Assembly (NCBI GenBank): GCA_038207155.1
Contig: JBBRAB010000020.1
Location: 12,821-76,820, forward strand
Length of the DNA stretch: 64,000 bases
Direction: 5' to 3'
DNA from: FEN-1139 sp038207155
GTDB lineage: Bacteria > Myxococcota_A > Polyangia > Polyangiales > Polyangiaceae
A program made the translations under genes and the position numbers. A model generated the notes under the pieces. The model searched no databases. It had not been told where the DNA came from and saw nothing but the letters and a program-made list of their open reading frames with translations. Positions 24,791 to 33,923 of the stretch are shown here, piece after piece. The number at the start of each line of letters is the position of its first letter. Position 1 is the stretch's first letter.

Positions 24791-25771
24791 CTAGCTTGCA
24801 ACTGGCACTGAGCGGCGGGCTAGCGCCCGCGCCAAGTCCCCCTGCTCCACGGCCCCGAGCCGCTGGAGAAACCGTCGGTAATCTCGGCGCGGCGTCTGCC
24901 CGGGACCCACTCTCAGGCTGAAGTCGGTCAGACGCGTCGTCGCAAAGCGGAGGCACGCGATGGCCGCCTCAGCCGTTAGCCCCTCCAGTTCCGCCTCACT
25001 CAGTGGTCGCCAGCGCTCGTAGCCCGCGAGCATCGCTTGAACCAAATCTATTTCGAGCGACTCAGAGAAACACCAAGCGAGCATGGTAACCGCCAAGTCG
25101 AACGCGAACGGACCCGTGGAGGCACTCTCGAAATCCAGCAAAGCCGTGAGCTGATCCGCGTGCCACAGCACATTGTCGCGAAAGAGATCCCCGTGGCAGA
25201 TCCCAACTGAAAGCTTGGCATCGCGCCGCGGCCCCCAATGCGCCAACCCTTGTCGAATCTGCGTGACACCCTCGAGCAGCTCTACTCGCCCGGAACCCTC
25301 CACGATTGATAGGCGTCGGTGCAGATCCTCGAGCTGAAAACGCCCCTGCCCGAGCGGCGTGACTCGCCCCGAATGCGCGTGCACTCGACCGAGTGCGTCA
25401 CCCACTCCAAAACAGGCCTGCCGAGTCACCTCTGCTTGCCGCAAGTATGTGCCGGGCGTCCAAGCGAAGACAGCCACTGGCTTACCTGCAAACGTGCTGG
25501 TCCAACTGCCCGTATCCAAGCGTCGCAACGGCGGCGGGGTGGGAACACCACAAGTTGCCAGCTCCGTTACGAGGGTGAGTTCCCCGATCGCTCCACACTC
25601 ATCCTGCTCTTCGTAGATGCGGAGAAAGCGATACGAACCATCCCCGAGCATGAGTCGGAAGTTTGAATTCACGCTACCGGCCGCCAGCGCCTCAAGCGAC
25701 TCAAGTTCGAGTCCATACGCGCCAACCAAACGGCGTGCTTCCTCCAGAGGAAACGGGGTAATGATGGCCAT
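24791..25771 (-). CDS. Homoserine kinase-like aminoglycoside phosphotransferase-fold enzyme
   Basis: About 326 residues from the ATG at 25771 (upstream GTG and TTG are weaker). APH-fold kinase with the ThrB-alternate pattern: AAGSVNSNFRLML, GVPTPPPLRR, the catalytic loop ICHGDLFRDNVLW and LLDFESASTGPFAFDLA for metal binding. The early YGLELESLEALAAGSVNS is typical of homoserine kinase type II, which phosphorylates homoserine in threonine synthesis. Other thr genes are not in the window, so the substrate remains inferred. The permease gene starts 31 bp downstream. Confidence 0.75.
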   Translation of the reverse strand: MAIITPFPLEEARRLVGAYGLELESLEALAAGSVNSNFRLMLGDGSYRFLRIYEEQDECGAIGELTLVTELATCGVPTPPPLRRLDTGSWTSTFAGKPVAVFAWTPGTYLRQAEVTRQACFGVGDALGRVHAHSGRVTPLGQGRFQLEDLHRRLSIVEGSGRVELLEGVTQIRQGLAHWGPRRDAKLSVGICHGDLFRDNVLWHADQLTALLDFESASTGPFAFDLAVTMLAWCFSESLEIDLVQAMLAGYERWRPLSEAELEGLTAEAAIACLRFATTRLTDFSLRVGPGQTPRRDYRRFLQRLGAVEQGDLARALARRSVPVAS

Positions 25772-25999
25772 CGGGGTGGGAATATGCACCAACGCCAGCG
25801 CTAGGCGAGCAGATCACCCCGGGCAGCAACGCAAATCTGGCGGCCCGTTGGCCGCCCTAATCAGAGAGCCCCAATTTCCAGGGATCCCAAGGTCCCCGAC
25901 GACCTTGCTTTCGCTGCTGGGGTCATCCGGCAAGCCCGCTGAGCGCGCGTGCTACTCTCGTTGGCGCGATACGCGATTCCGGAACGAGTTCAATACCCG

Positions 26000-27733
26000 A
26001 TGACAGAGGTTTACGGCAATACGACGGGGCTCGCCCCGCAGGCTCTCAGCACACTCGAACGAATCTACCGCCGCCGGGTTCCCGCCGACCGGATCGCAAC
26101 GCCCGAACTGATGCGTAGCCTTGCCGATGCCTCACGCGAGTCGAAGCGTCAGGTCGGGGCGCTGGTGCATCGTTCCGGCGAAGTCGACGTCGTGATCGTC
26201 GGCGATGCGACCGGCTTGATGCTCCCGGACATCGGTCGCCTGCGCGCGGCCGAGGGCCGCTTTCGCGGACTGCGACTGATTCACACCCACCTCTACAACG
26301 AGGCGCTTACCCGGGACGACCTCACCGATTTGACGCGGCTGAGACTTGATCTGGTCGCCGCCGTCATCCTCGCACCCGATGGCGAACCGCGCGCCCTGAC
26401 TTGGGCCTACAACACCCCCGCGCGCGGACCCAAGGACCTCCCGTACCGCATCGAGGGACCGCTCCCCTGGCACACGCAGCAGCCTGACTTTGGCGCGATG
26501 ATCGCTGCGCTCGAGCAGGAATTCGCCAGAGAGAGCCGAACGCGCGACGTCCGCGGAAAGGACGGCCGCGCGATTCTCGTTCACGTCGCCGAGAAACGGG
26601 CGGGCGCTGCGCGCCGCGCCGAAGCGCGGCTCACCGAGCTTGCGAGCTTGGCCGACACGGCGGGCGTCGCGGTCGTCGACCAGATCATTCAGCTCAGAGA
26701 GCGCCTCGATCCCAAGTTCCTGGTCGGTCGGGGCAAACTCGAGGAACTGGTGCTGCGCGCCATTGAACTCGACGTCGAGACCCTGATTTTTGATTGCGAT
26801 CTCACGCCTGGACAGGTCAATGGCATCTCTAGCCACACCGACCTTCGCATTATCGATCGCACCCAATTGATCCTGGATATCTTCGCGCAGCGCGCCGAGA
26901 CCCGTGACGGTAAGCTCCAGGTGGAGCTCGCACAGCTGCGCTACGCCTTGCCGCGCCTGGATCTGCGCGATGACGCCCTGAGTCGGCTGTCGGGAGGCAT
27001 TGGCGGACGTGGTCCGGGTGAAACCAAGCTCGAGATTGGCCGTCGCAGGGCGCGTGAACGGCTTTCTCGGCTTGAGAAGGACCTGAAGCAACTGCAGAAA
27101 CAACGCGCGCAGCGTCGCAGTCGCAGAGTCCGTTCCGATCTACCGGTCGTGGCAATTGTCGGCTACACGAACGCCGGCAAGAGCACGTTGCTCAACACCC
27201 TGACGCAGTCAGACGTGCTGGCTGAAAATCGACTGTTTGCCACCTTGGACACGCGCGTCCGACGCCTTGAGCTCGTCGACGGACGAGCCATCATGGTCGC
27301 CGATACGGTGGGATTCATTCGCGAGATGCCGAAGGATCTGTTCACCGCATTTCGGGCCACCTTCGAGGAAGCCGCGGACGCCGACTTACTGCTGGAAGTC
27401 ATTGATGCCTCGGACCCAGAGCATGCCGAGCACATGCAGGCCACAGCGGCACTGCTCGACAAGCTGGATCTCGGTGAACGACCGAGATTGACCGTCATGA
27501 ACAAGGTCGACCGCCTCGATCCCGTCGAGCTCGCGGCACTCCAAACCGAGCCCCAAGTCGTCACGATCTCGGCCAATGACCATAACTCAACGCGAAACCT
27601 GATCTCGCGCATGGTCACCGAGCTTGAGCGTCTCGGTCGTCTGGTCCGCCCTGTTGAAGTGGTGCAAGCTCCAGTCGACCTCGACGAACCTGAGCGTGAG
27701 CACGACCTAGACCTCGCAGCAGACACGGTCTAA
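26000..27733 (+). CDS. hflX: Ribosome-associated GTPase HflX, long form
   Basis: 577 residues. The HflX part (from about residue 185) has the N-terminal domain with KFLVGRGKLEEL and FDCDLTPGQVNGI, the linker GGIGGRGPGETKLE and the G domain with GYTNAGKSTL, DTVGFIREMP and MNKVDRL. HflX rescues stalled or heat-damaged ribosomes by splitting subunits. Compared with the usual 400-430 residues there is an extra N-terminal domain of about 185 residues, containing GEVDVVIVGDATGLMLPD and LRLIHTHLYNEALTRDDLTD. The ATG at 26000 is chosen because conserved residues begin just after it. It is followed by a hairpin before the convergent fabH-type gene. Confidence 0.93.
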   Translation: MTEVYGNTTGLAPQALSTLERIYRRRVPADRIATPELMRSLADASRESKRQVGALVHRSGEVDVVIVGDATGLMLPDIGRLRAAEGRFRGLRLIHTHLYNEALTRDDLTDLTRLRLDLVAAVILAPDGEPRALTWAYNTPARGPKDLPYRIEGPLPWHTQQPDFGAMIAALEQEFARESRTRDVRGKDGRAILVHVAEKRAGAARRAEARLTELASLADTAGVAVVDQIIQLRERLDPKFLVGRGKLEELVLRAIELDVETLIFDCDLTPGQVNGISSHTDLRIIDRTQLILDIFAQRAETRDGKLQVELAQLRYALPRLDLRDDALSRLSGGIGGRGPGETKLEIGRRRARERLSRLEKDLKQLQKQRAQRRSRRVRSDLPVVAIVGYTNAGKSTLLNTLTQSDVLAENRLFATLDTRVRRLELVDGRAIMVADTVGFIREMPKDLFTAFRATFEEAADADLLLEVIDASDPEHAEHMQATAALLDKLDLGERPRLTVMNKVDRLDPVELAALQTEPQVVTISANDHNSTRNLISRMVTELERLGRLVRPVEVVQAPVDLDEPEREHDLDLAADTV

Positions 27734-27752
27734 GCCCTCGCTCCAAATCGAC

Positions 27753-27782
27753 AAAGCCCTCGGCGACCGGGCCAAGGGCTTT
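27753..27782. terminator. Hairpin between hflX and the convergent ketosynthase gene
   Basis: An 8-bp perfect stem (AAAGCCCT / AGGGCTTT, 27753-27760 and 27775-27782) with a 14-nt loop, placed 20 bp after the hflX stop and 50 bp from the stop of the opposing gene. There is no long T run on either strand, so it would be a weak, possibly bidirectional terminator. Confidence 0.45.
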
Positions 27783-27831
27783 GCGTTCAAGATTCAAGCA
27801 TGAGCGCTCACCGCCCGCGACGGCCGGCGCC

Positions 27832-28884
27832 TTAGACGCGCATGATCATCGAGCCCCAGTGGAGCCCCGCCGCCAGAGCGAAGACGCAAAGCAACTGACC
27901 CGGCTTGATTCGCCCATCCTTGCGCATCTCGTCAAATAGGATCGGGATGGTGGCCGTCGAGGTATTCCCGTAGCGCTCAATGTTGCCAGGAACCTTGGCG
28001 GGATCCAACTTCAGCTTGTCGCGAACGGCCTCATTGATCCGGGCATTAGCCTGATGGGCTACGAACCAATCGACCTCGTCGAGCGTCACGCCAGCCTTAT
28101 CGCACACGGAACGAATCGACGCGGGCAGCTTGGTCACGGCGTGCTTATAGACCTCCTTGCCCTCCATGTACGGCAGGTGCATTTCCTTGGCGAGCACCTC
28201 TTCGTTGATGAACGGCCGCGTCCGGAAACCAATCGGGAAAAGCAGCTGCTCGACGTACCGCCCATCGGTGTGCAGATCGACGGCGCGAATCCCCACGTCC
28301 GGATCCTCTGAGCGTTCAACGACAAACGCACCAGCGCCATCGCCGAAAATGACCGCAAACCCGCGGTGCCGCGTGGCGCGATCCCAGTCCTCAGCCGACG
28401 GCTTGCGATCGGTCGTCCCCTCAAGGATGTCCCAATCACGCCAGGGCATGAAGCCTGCGTGAGCCTCGGCACCGACGACCAGCACGCACTTGGCGACCCC
28501 GGTTTCGAGCAGAGACTGCACCATCTGCAGACTGAAGAGGTGCGCGGTGCACTGCTGACGGACGTCGAGCGCCGGTACGCCGGGGCAACCAAGCTTGGCC
28601 CCAAGTAGGGCTCCTGAACCCGGAAAGAAATGATCCGGGGTCATCGTGTTGAACACGATGTAGTCCACATCCTCAGGTCGCTTGCCAGCGTCAGCCAGTG
28701 CGATCCGAGCTGCTTCCAGGGCCAGGTCCGAGGCACCGACGCCCTCGGGGCAGTAGTGGCGTTGGAGGATCCCGGTTCGCTGCTGAACCCACTCGTCCGA
28801 GGTGTCCATGACGCGGGCGAGGTCGTGATTCGTGTACGGCCGACCCGGCAGATATCGACCGCTTCCAGTGATCTTCAAACCCAT
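27832..28884 (-). CDS. fabH: 3-oxoacyl-ACP synthase III (KAS III, FabH-type)
   Basis: 350 residues. Thiolase fold with the KAS III triad: Cys112 (QQCTAHLF), His277 (AHQANARINE) and Asn307 (YGNTSTATIP). The N-terminus MGLKITGSGRYLPGRPYTN and DEWVQQRTGI are typical of FabH. KAS III condenses acetyl-CoA with malonyl-ACP to start fatty acid synthesis. The loop WRDWDILEGTTDRKPSAEDWD (about residues 148-168) is longer than in E. coli FabH, and no other fab genes are nearby, so a role in secondary or branched-chain chemistry is possible. It is monocistronic and convergent with hflX. Confidence 0.85.
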   Translation of the reverse strand: MGLKITGSGRYLPGRPYTNHDLARVMDTSDEWVQQRTGILQRHYCPEGVGASDLALEAARIALADAGKRPEDVDYIVFNTMTPDHFFPGSGALLGAKLGCPGVPALDVRQQCTAHLFSLQMVQSLLETGVAKCVLVVGAEAHAGFMPWRDWDILEGTTDRKPSAEDWDRATRHRGFAVIFGDGAGAFVVERSEDPDVGIRAVDLHTDGRYVEQLLFPIGFRTRPFINEEVLAKEMHLPYMEGKEVYKHAVTKLPASIRSVCDKAGVTLDEVDWFVAHQANARINEAVRDKLKLDPAKVPGNIERYGNTSTATIPILFDEMRKDGRIKPGQLLCVFALAAGLHWGSMIMRV

Positions 28885-29067
28885 ATCAGCTCCTAGCAGG
28901 GGCGGTGACCGTCGCGCCGGCGGGCAAACACCTTCCGGGGCGTCAATAGTCGACTCCGCTCAATTCGTCACGCGGTACGTTCAGTCCGACCAAATTCGAC
29001 CAGGCGACCTATTGCGCCTTACGGTCGAACGCGTTCCTGGTGCCGGTCGGCCCCCCGGGCCGCGACC

Positions 29068-29092
29068 GGCGCCACCGGTGTCGGGTGGCGCC
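29068..29092 (-). repeat. Perfect 9-bp inverted repeat downstream of typA
   Basis: GGCGCCACC (29068-29076) and GGTGGCGCC (29084-29092) form a 9-bp hairpin with a 7-nt loop, about 43 bp after the typA stop. It has no T run, so it may stabilise the typA 3' end or act as a Rho-type or protein-binding signal. The rest of the 28885-29134 gap shows no gene. Confidence 0.5.
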
Positions 29093-29134
29093 GCTCACGT
29101 CACTCCCAGGTCATCGGCCCGGCGCGTTATCGGC

Positions 29135-30958
29135 TCACGAACCCGGTTCGTCGCGACGGGGACGACGCGAGACGGACAGAATTCGCTTTCGGATTCGAAC
29201 CGCGTCGGGCGTCACTTCGACCAGCTCATCACGGTCGATGAAGTCGAGCGCGGTCTCGATGTTCAGGATGCGCGCCGGAGCCAAGACGATGTTCTCGTCA
29301 CGACCCGAGGCGCGAATATTGGTTAGTTTCTTTTCGCGCACGGCGTTGACGTCGAGATCGTTGGCCCGATTGTGCTCGCCGATCACCTGGCCCTCATAAA
29401 CCGGCGTTCCCGGCTCGATCAGCAGGACACCACGCGGCTGCAGATGAAACAGGGCGTACGGGGTCACCGTTCCAGCCCGGTCAGCCACGATGCCGCCGTT
29501 GCTGCGACGCAGGACGGGACCGCGATAGGGCTCCCAGCCTTCAAACATCGTGTTGAGTAGCCCCATGCCGCGAGTCTCGGTCAAGAACTGCGACCGGAAT
29601 CCAATCAGCGCGCGCGATGCGACGCGGAACTCAATGCGCGCCCGCCCGAAGCCGAGATTCGTCATGCGAACCATCTGCCCCTTGCGTTCTCCGAGGCGCA
29701 TCGTGACAGCCCCAACGTACTCGTCGGGAACGTCAACCACGACGCGCTCAACCGGCTCAACCTTCTCACCGTCGATCTCGCGCACAATCACCTCGGGCAT
29801 CCCGAGGCAGAATTCGAAACCTTCGCGGCGCATGGTCTCGGCCAAAATCGCCAACATCAGTTCGCCACGACCATGCACGATGAACACGTCCGGCTCGGGC
29901 GTCGTTTCGAAGCGGAGCGCCAAGTTACGCTTGGACTCGCGCTCCAGGCGCTCGCGCAGGTGGCGTGAGGTGACCCATTTCCCGACTTTCCCGGCAAACG
30001 GTGACGTGCTCACGCAGAACGTCACCTTGATGGTCGGTTCCTCGACCTGGATACGCTCAAGCGCCTCAAGTGTATCGGGCTGGGTTATCGTGTCACCGAT
30101 TTGGACCTCATCCATGCCGGCGATGGCGACGATATCGCCAACGGTCGCGGACTCGAGCTTGACCCGCTTGACTCCAGAATAGCCGTACAGGGCCGAGATC
30201 CGCTGGGGCGAGTTGGACTTTTCGCGCATCAACATGACGTTCTGCGCGGTCGACAGACGCCCGCGAGCGATGCGACCGATTGCGAGGCGCCCGACGTACT
30301 CGTCGTGCTCGACGTTGTAGACGAGCATCTGGCTCGGCCCCTCGAGATCACCGGTCGGCGCCGGCACCTTCTCGAGAATGGTCTCCATCAAGGGCTCGAG
30401 ATCCTCGTTGGTATCGGTCAGTTGACGACGCGCGATGCCCAACTTACCGATCGCGTAAAGTACCGAGAAGTCCGCCTGCAGATCGCTGGCCTCAAGATCA
30501 CAGAACAGATCGAAGACCTCGCTCAGTACATCTTCGGCGCGCGCGTCCTGGCGATCAATCTTGTTGATCACGACGATGATCGGCAGCGAGAGCTCGATCG
30601 CTTTCTTGAGGACGAAGCGAGTCTGCGGCAGCGGACCCTCGGCAGCGTCCACGAGCAGGATGGCACCGTCGGCCATCCGAAGAATCCGCTCGACCTCGCC
30701 ACCGAAGTCAGCATGGCCGGGCGTGTCGATGATATTCATCGTCATTCCGCGGTACTGCACGCTGCAGTTCTTGGCGAGAATCGTGATGCCCTTCTCCCGC
30801 TCAAGCTCCCCCGAGTCCATCACGCGATCGGCAACGTCTTCGTTATCGCGAAACACTCCCGTTTGACGGAACATGGCGTCCACCAGGGTGGTCTTGCCGT
30901 GATCGACGTGAGCAATAATCGCAACATTGCGCAAATCCGCGCGAGTGGTCGTAGCCAT
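29135..30958 (-). CDS. typA: Translational GTPase TypA/BipA
   Basis: 607 residues. EF-G-like organisation: G domain at 1-200 (AHVDHGKTTLVDAMFRQTG, DTPGHADFGGEVERIL, NKIDR), domain II (about 205-300), then the BipA-specific domain III and C-terminal domain, ending in basic residues. Conserved BipA elements include GRGELML and NTMFEGWEPYRGP. BipA associates with ribosomes under stress or low temperature and helps 50S assembly. Single-gene unit; the 266 bp upstream (30959-31224) contain no gene. Confidence 0.97.
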   Translation of the reverse strand: MATTTRADLRNVAIIAHVDHGKTTLVDAMFRQTGVFRDNEDVADRVMDSGELEREKGITILAKNCSVQYRGMTMNIIDTPGHADFGGEVERILRMADGAILLVDAAEGPLPQTRFVLKKAIELSLPIIVVINKIDRQDARAEDVLSEVFDLFCDLEASDLQADFSVLYAIGKLGIARRQLTDTNEDLEPLMETILEKVPAPTGDLEGPSQMLVYNVEHDEYVGRLAIGRIARGRLSTAQNVMLMREKSNSPQRISALYGYSGVKRVKLESATVGDIVAIAGMDEVQIGDTITQPDTLEALERIQVEEPTIKVTFCVSTSPFAGKVGKWVTSRHLRERLERESKRNLALRFETTPEPDVFIVHGRGELMLAILAETMRREGFEFCLGMPEVIVREIDGEKVEPVERVVVDVPDEYVGAVTMRLGERKGQMVRMTNLGFGRARIEFRVASRALIGFRSQFLTETRGMGLLNTMFEGWEPYRGPVLRRSNGGIVADRAGTVTPYALFHLQPRGVLLIEPGTPVYEGQVIGEHNRANDLDVNAVREKKLTNIRASGRDENIVLAPARILNIETALDFIDRDELVEVTPDAVRIRKRILSVSRRPRRDEPGS

Positions 30959-31224
30959 TGGGGGCGATGGCTAGCACGCCCAGCGCACAAGGCGAGAGTC
31001 AGCCCACCACCCGGGGCGGATTCGCCCCGAATTTTCGCTAGCAAGTCACAGGCTTGTCACGCTCATTCCCGGCGCACTGCAAGCGACTGACGCAAGAGTC
31101 GCGGATTTTGAGTACTTTTTCAGCACTGCCCAAGCACCTGGCTCGATCGTCGTGGTCCGCGCAAATCCGTGACCGCGGCGCGCCTCCGGGTCTCCTGTCG
31201 AGCGGTCGGCGCCGCACCGTGGCC

Positions 31225-31779
31225 TCAAGTCCCCGGCGGAAGCGGGAGAACTGCGACGAAACAAACCGCCACTCTGGCACCTGGGTTCTCGACGACCAGC
31301 TCGAGCTCGCCACGCGCCTGGAGCACTGAGCCTGAACGAAGCCGAAACTGCGACCCAGCCGCCGTGACCTCGAGGCGCCCGCTCTCACAGGCGATCACCT
31401 GCTGGTGACCGACCGAGACTGGGCCAAAGGAGCTCCGTACTTGAGCGGGCAGCTCCTGTCTCTCGAGACGAATCCCCTGCTGGTCCGAAAAAAGCTCACG
31501 GAGCTCGGATTTGCCGCGTTGGCGAACCACCAAGGATTCCAAAGGAACCAGTGTGATCTGGGGGCAAGGACTGGCAACCAATTGCTCGAGTGAGGAGCCC
31601 AAAGCGAGGGCCACTTTGACGAGCACCGACAAGGTGGGATTGCCTTCACCGGACTCGAGGTGCGCCAAGGTTGGGCGAGGCACGCCCGAGCAATCAGCGA
31701 GCTGCTGTTGCGACCAACCGCGAGCCTCTCGCAGGCGCTTCAAGTTATCGGCTAAATGGACGGCAATCGGGTCGGGCAC
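31225..31779 (-). CDS. XRE-family regulator with C-terminal cupin domain
   Basis: 184 residues from a GTG. Helix-turn-helix of the Cro/CI type at about 12-66 (LKRLREARGWSQQQLADCSG, PRPTLAHLESGEGNPTLSVL), then a small cupin-like beta domain (about 100-180, with SVGHQQVIACESGRLEV and LRSGSVLQARGELELVVENP). Such XRE-cupin regulators sense small molecules and often control neighbouring metabolic genes; here no clear target is adjacent, only a small divergent lipoprotein gene. The cupin metal-binding histidines are mostly absent, so ligand sensing without metal is likelier. A DNA-binding role is firm, the ligand unknown. Confidence 0.82.
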   Translation of the reverse strand: MPDPIAVHLADNLKRLREARGWSQQQLADCSGVPRPTLAHLESGEGNPTLSVLVKVALALGSSLEQLVASPCPQITLVPLESLVVRQRGKSELRELFSDQQGIRLERQELPAQVRSSFGPVSVGHQQVIACESGRLEVTAAGSQFRLRSGSVLQARGELELVVENPGARVAVCFVAVLPLPPGT

Positions 31780-31859
31780 GGCCGGCCAACGCTACCATCG
31801 CGAGCCAAAATCGGTCGATTTTCCTGCAATCCACGTGGCTCTGGCCCGAATGGCGCCCC

Positions 31860-32204
31860 ATGTCACGTCCTGTCCATTTGACCGTTGCCGCGCTCGCGCT
31901 CGCCGCCTCCGCTTGCGGCAGCACGGCCCTGGCGCTTGCCCAGCGTGACCTCGGCGAGGGCCGTTTTCCTCGCGCGATGGTGCGACTTCGGGCCGAAGAG
32001 GACCATTTTTTCAGCGGGTCCACTGAGTTTCGCTGCCGCTACGCATTGCTGCGCGGACTGTCTCACCTGGCGCTCGGAGACGGTGTTCGCGCCAGCGATT
32101 GGCTCGCCTCCGCGGCGCCCGAGACCTGCAGCGGGGCACTCACTCCGAGCGAGCGACGGGCTCTCCGGCTCGCCTGGGCCAGCCTTGGCCATCTTCCTCG
32201 CTAA
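31860..32204 (+). CDS. Small lipoprotein, TPR-like
   Basis: 114 residues. A short signal with lipobox ASAC (Cys19) shows a lipoprotein. The mature part is helical and resembles two TPR-like repeats (LGEGRFPRAMVRLRAEEDHF and YALLRGLSHLALGDGVRASDWLASA). The cysteines at CRYAL and ETCSG could form a disulfide. It is divergent from the XRE-cupin regulator with about 80 bp between them, which might place it under that regulator. No family recognised. Confidence 0.6.
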   Translation: MSRPVHLTVAALALAASACGSTALALAQRDLGEGRFPRAMVRLRAEEDHFFSGSTEFRCRYALLRGLSHLALGDGVRASDWLASAAPETCSGALTPSERRALRLAWASLGHLPR

Positions 32205-32245
32205 CGTTACTGGAGACCCGAGCGGGCAGCTCGGCAAGGCTGAAG

Positions 32246-32746
32246 CTAGCGGGTTCCCTCGATCCGTTCGAGGGGCACGATTTCGTCCCAGGCGTTCTCG
32301 TAGCCTTCGTAGTGAACCAGGAAGCGATCGGGCGCGACCACGGAAACCACGTTGGCGGTGTACACCGAGCCACGCCACCGCACTCGGAGACGCTCGCCAG
32401 CGCGATAGGGCGCCCCGACCCCGGCATCGGTGCCGTGGGCCGTCGGACCGCGCTGAGCGCAGACAGGGTCGGTAGCGGGACGCGTCGCCTCGACCTCGTC
32501 GACGCGCTCGAGGATGCGGTCACCCGTGATGTCGCGCTGCCACGAGCTGTCACAGCCCTCGAACTGTACCCGCAAATGCGACGCACCGATGCGCTCGACC
32601 ACGAACGCGCGATACCGACCGTCCTCCCAGCTCACCCACACATGTTCACCAACACGAGCAGGTTTGCTACAAGCCGCAAGTCCCCCCGTGATGCTCACCA
32701 GGAGCGACACGAGCAGGAGCGGAACGGACTGGGCGATTGGACGCAT
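32246..32746 (-). CDS. Lipoprotein with two chromo/Tudor-barrel-like domains
   Basis: About 166 residues from the ATG at 32746. Lipobox LAAC (Cys26) after a hydrophobic signal. Two repeats follow: VGEHVWVSWEDGRYRAFVVE...LRVQFEGCDSSW and AGERLRVRWRGSVYTANVVS...FLVHYEGYENAWDE. Each has the small-barrel pattern (V-x-V-x-W-x-G-x-Y-x-A-x-V...V-x-Y-x-G) seen in Tudor-knot/chromobarrel proteins; bacterial examples exist but are few. The partner is unknown. It lies 32 bp downstream of the patatin gene on the same strand, suggesting an operon. Confidence 0.65.
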   Translation of the reverse strand: MRPIAQSVPLLLVSLLVSITGGLAACSKPARVGEHVWVSWEDGRYRAFVVERIGASHLRVQFEGCDSSWQRDITGDRILERVDEVEATRPATDPVCAQRGPTAHGTDAGVGAPYRAGERLRVRWRGSVYTANVVSVVAPDRFLVHYEGYENAWDEIVPLERIEGTR

Positions 32747-32778
32747 CGGGCTTTCGGCTAGTGGCAAGGCGCGCAGGC

Positions 32779-33894
32779 TCAAGGAGGCGGAGGCACGGTC
32801 GACGACGACTGCGGCCAGAGTGAGCCTTCACTCCGCGGACGCCATCCGGCGCGATCGGCCGCCGCAGAGCCAACCGACAACCACCGAGAGACACGCAGTC
32901 GGGTGGTGCGGTAGCCGTACTCAAGAATCGCGCGGCGCGCCCCGAAGCTGGCGGGGCTGTGCAAAAATAGGATGCCGTCGGTGGGCTCGGGTTCGATCAG
33001 AATGACCTCGACGTTCGAGTTCGTCTTGATACGGGCGCAGGCCTCCTGCATCAGCTTGTGCACGCTGATACGCATGGCTTGACTGAGCACCCACAGCATG
33101 CCCTTGTCACGGAGACTCGACCTTGGACCGTGACCAGTCGGAACGTCCTGGGCAACCACCGGCACCATCGGATTGACTACAATCACGACGTCGGCCCCTT
33201 CAGCAACGGCCACGTCGATGTGCGCAACTTGGGCTGCGCCGGCGTCAATGTAGTGGCGCGCCCCGATTCGCACTGGAGAAAACACAGGAGGCAGAGCCAT
33301 CGACGCAATGCATGCGCGCGTTACCGGAACATGGTCATTGCCCGGTTCGCCAAACAGCACCTGTTCCCCACTGTCGAGATCATGCGCGACGACTCGTAGC
33401 GGCTTGGAAATCGCCGAGAAGGTATTGGGAACCTCGCGACGTACGAAAAAATCCTCCAGGAAGCGCTCATAGGCATCGAGTGAGAAGAAACCCGCCGGCA
33501 GTGAATCGTTGAAGCGGTCAAGCTGCTCCCAGAGAGCAGCGGGACTCGAGGGGTCCTTGCCGACCAGGCCGCTCACCCCCTGCTGCATCGCGCTCCACGC
33601 CGAGGAGAACGTGCGACGCCATTCTGCGAGGTCCGTCCGCAGCAGGTGCTTTCGTTCGAGCGGGAAGTAGTCGTCCGACGGATCGAGAATCGCGCGATAG
33701 ATGCGCTGAATTGGGCGACCCCCGGCCAGCACGGCAGCTACGCCCGCGCCGCTCGATGCGCCAACGTAGAGGTCCAGCCCATGGGCTTCCAGTCCCTCGA
33801 CCGCATCCTCAAGCGCCGCCAGTGCGCCGATCTGGTACATGGCGCCGGTCACGCCTCCACCACCGAGACACAAGGCAATTTTTGGCTCAGTCAT
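32779..33894 (-). CDS. Patatin-like phospholipase
   Basis: 371 residues. The patatin core is complete: oxyanion motif LGGGGVTGAMYQIGAL (10-25), nucleophile elbow GASSG (Ser47) and catalytic Asp in YIDAGAA (Asp217). The C-terminal part carries ALPPVFSPV and IEPEPTDGILFLHS, typical of the longer bacterial patatins. Patatins hydrolyse membrane lipids. No signal peptide, so it acts in the cytosol or on membranes from inside. The last about 50 residues are proline- and serine-rich and probably disordered. Likely co-transcribed with the downstream lipoprotein. Confidence 0.88.
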   Translation of the reverse strand: MTEPKIALCLGGGGVTGAMYQIGALAALEDAVEGLEAHGLDLYVGASSGAGVAAVLAGGRPIQRIYRAILDPSDDYFPLERKHLLRTDLAEWRRTFSSAWSAMQQGVSGLVGKDPSSPAALWEQLDRFNDSLPAGFFSLDAYERFLEDFFVRREVPNTFSAISKPLRVVAHDLDSGEQVLFGEPGNDHVPVTRACIASMALPPVFSPVRIGARHYIDAGAAQVAHIDVAVAEGADVVIVVNPMVPVVAQDVPTGHGPRSSLRDKGMLWVLSQAMRISVHKLMQEACARIKTNSNVEVILIEPEPTDGILFLHSPASFGARRAILEYGYRTTRLRVSRWLSVGSAAADRAGWRPRSEGSLWPQSSSTVPPPP

Positions 33895-33923
33895 GACTGT
33901 AGGTTGATCCTGTTAGCATACGG

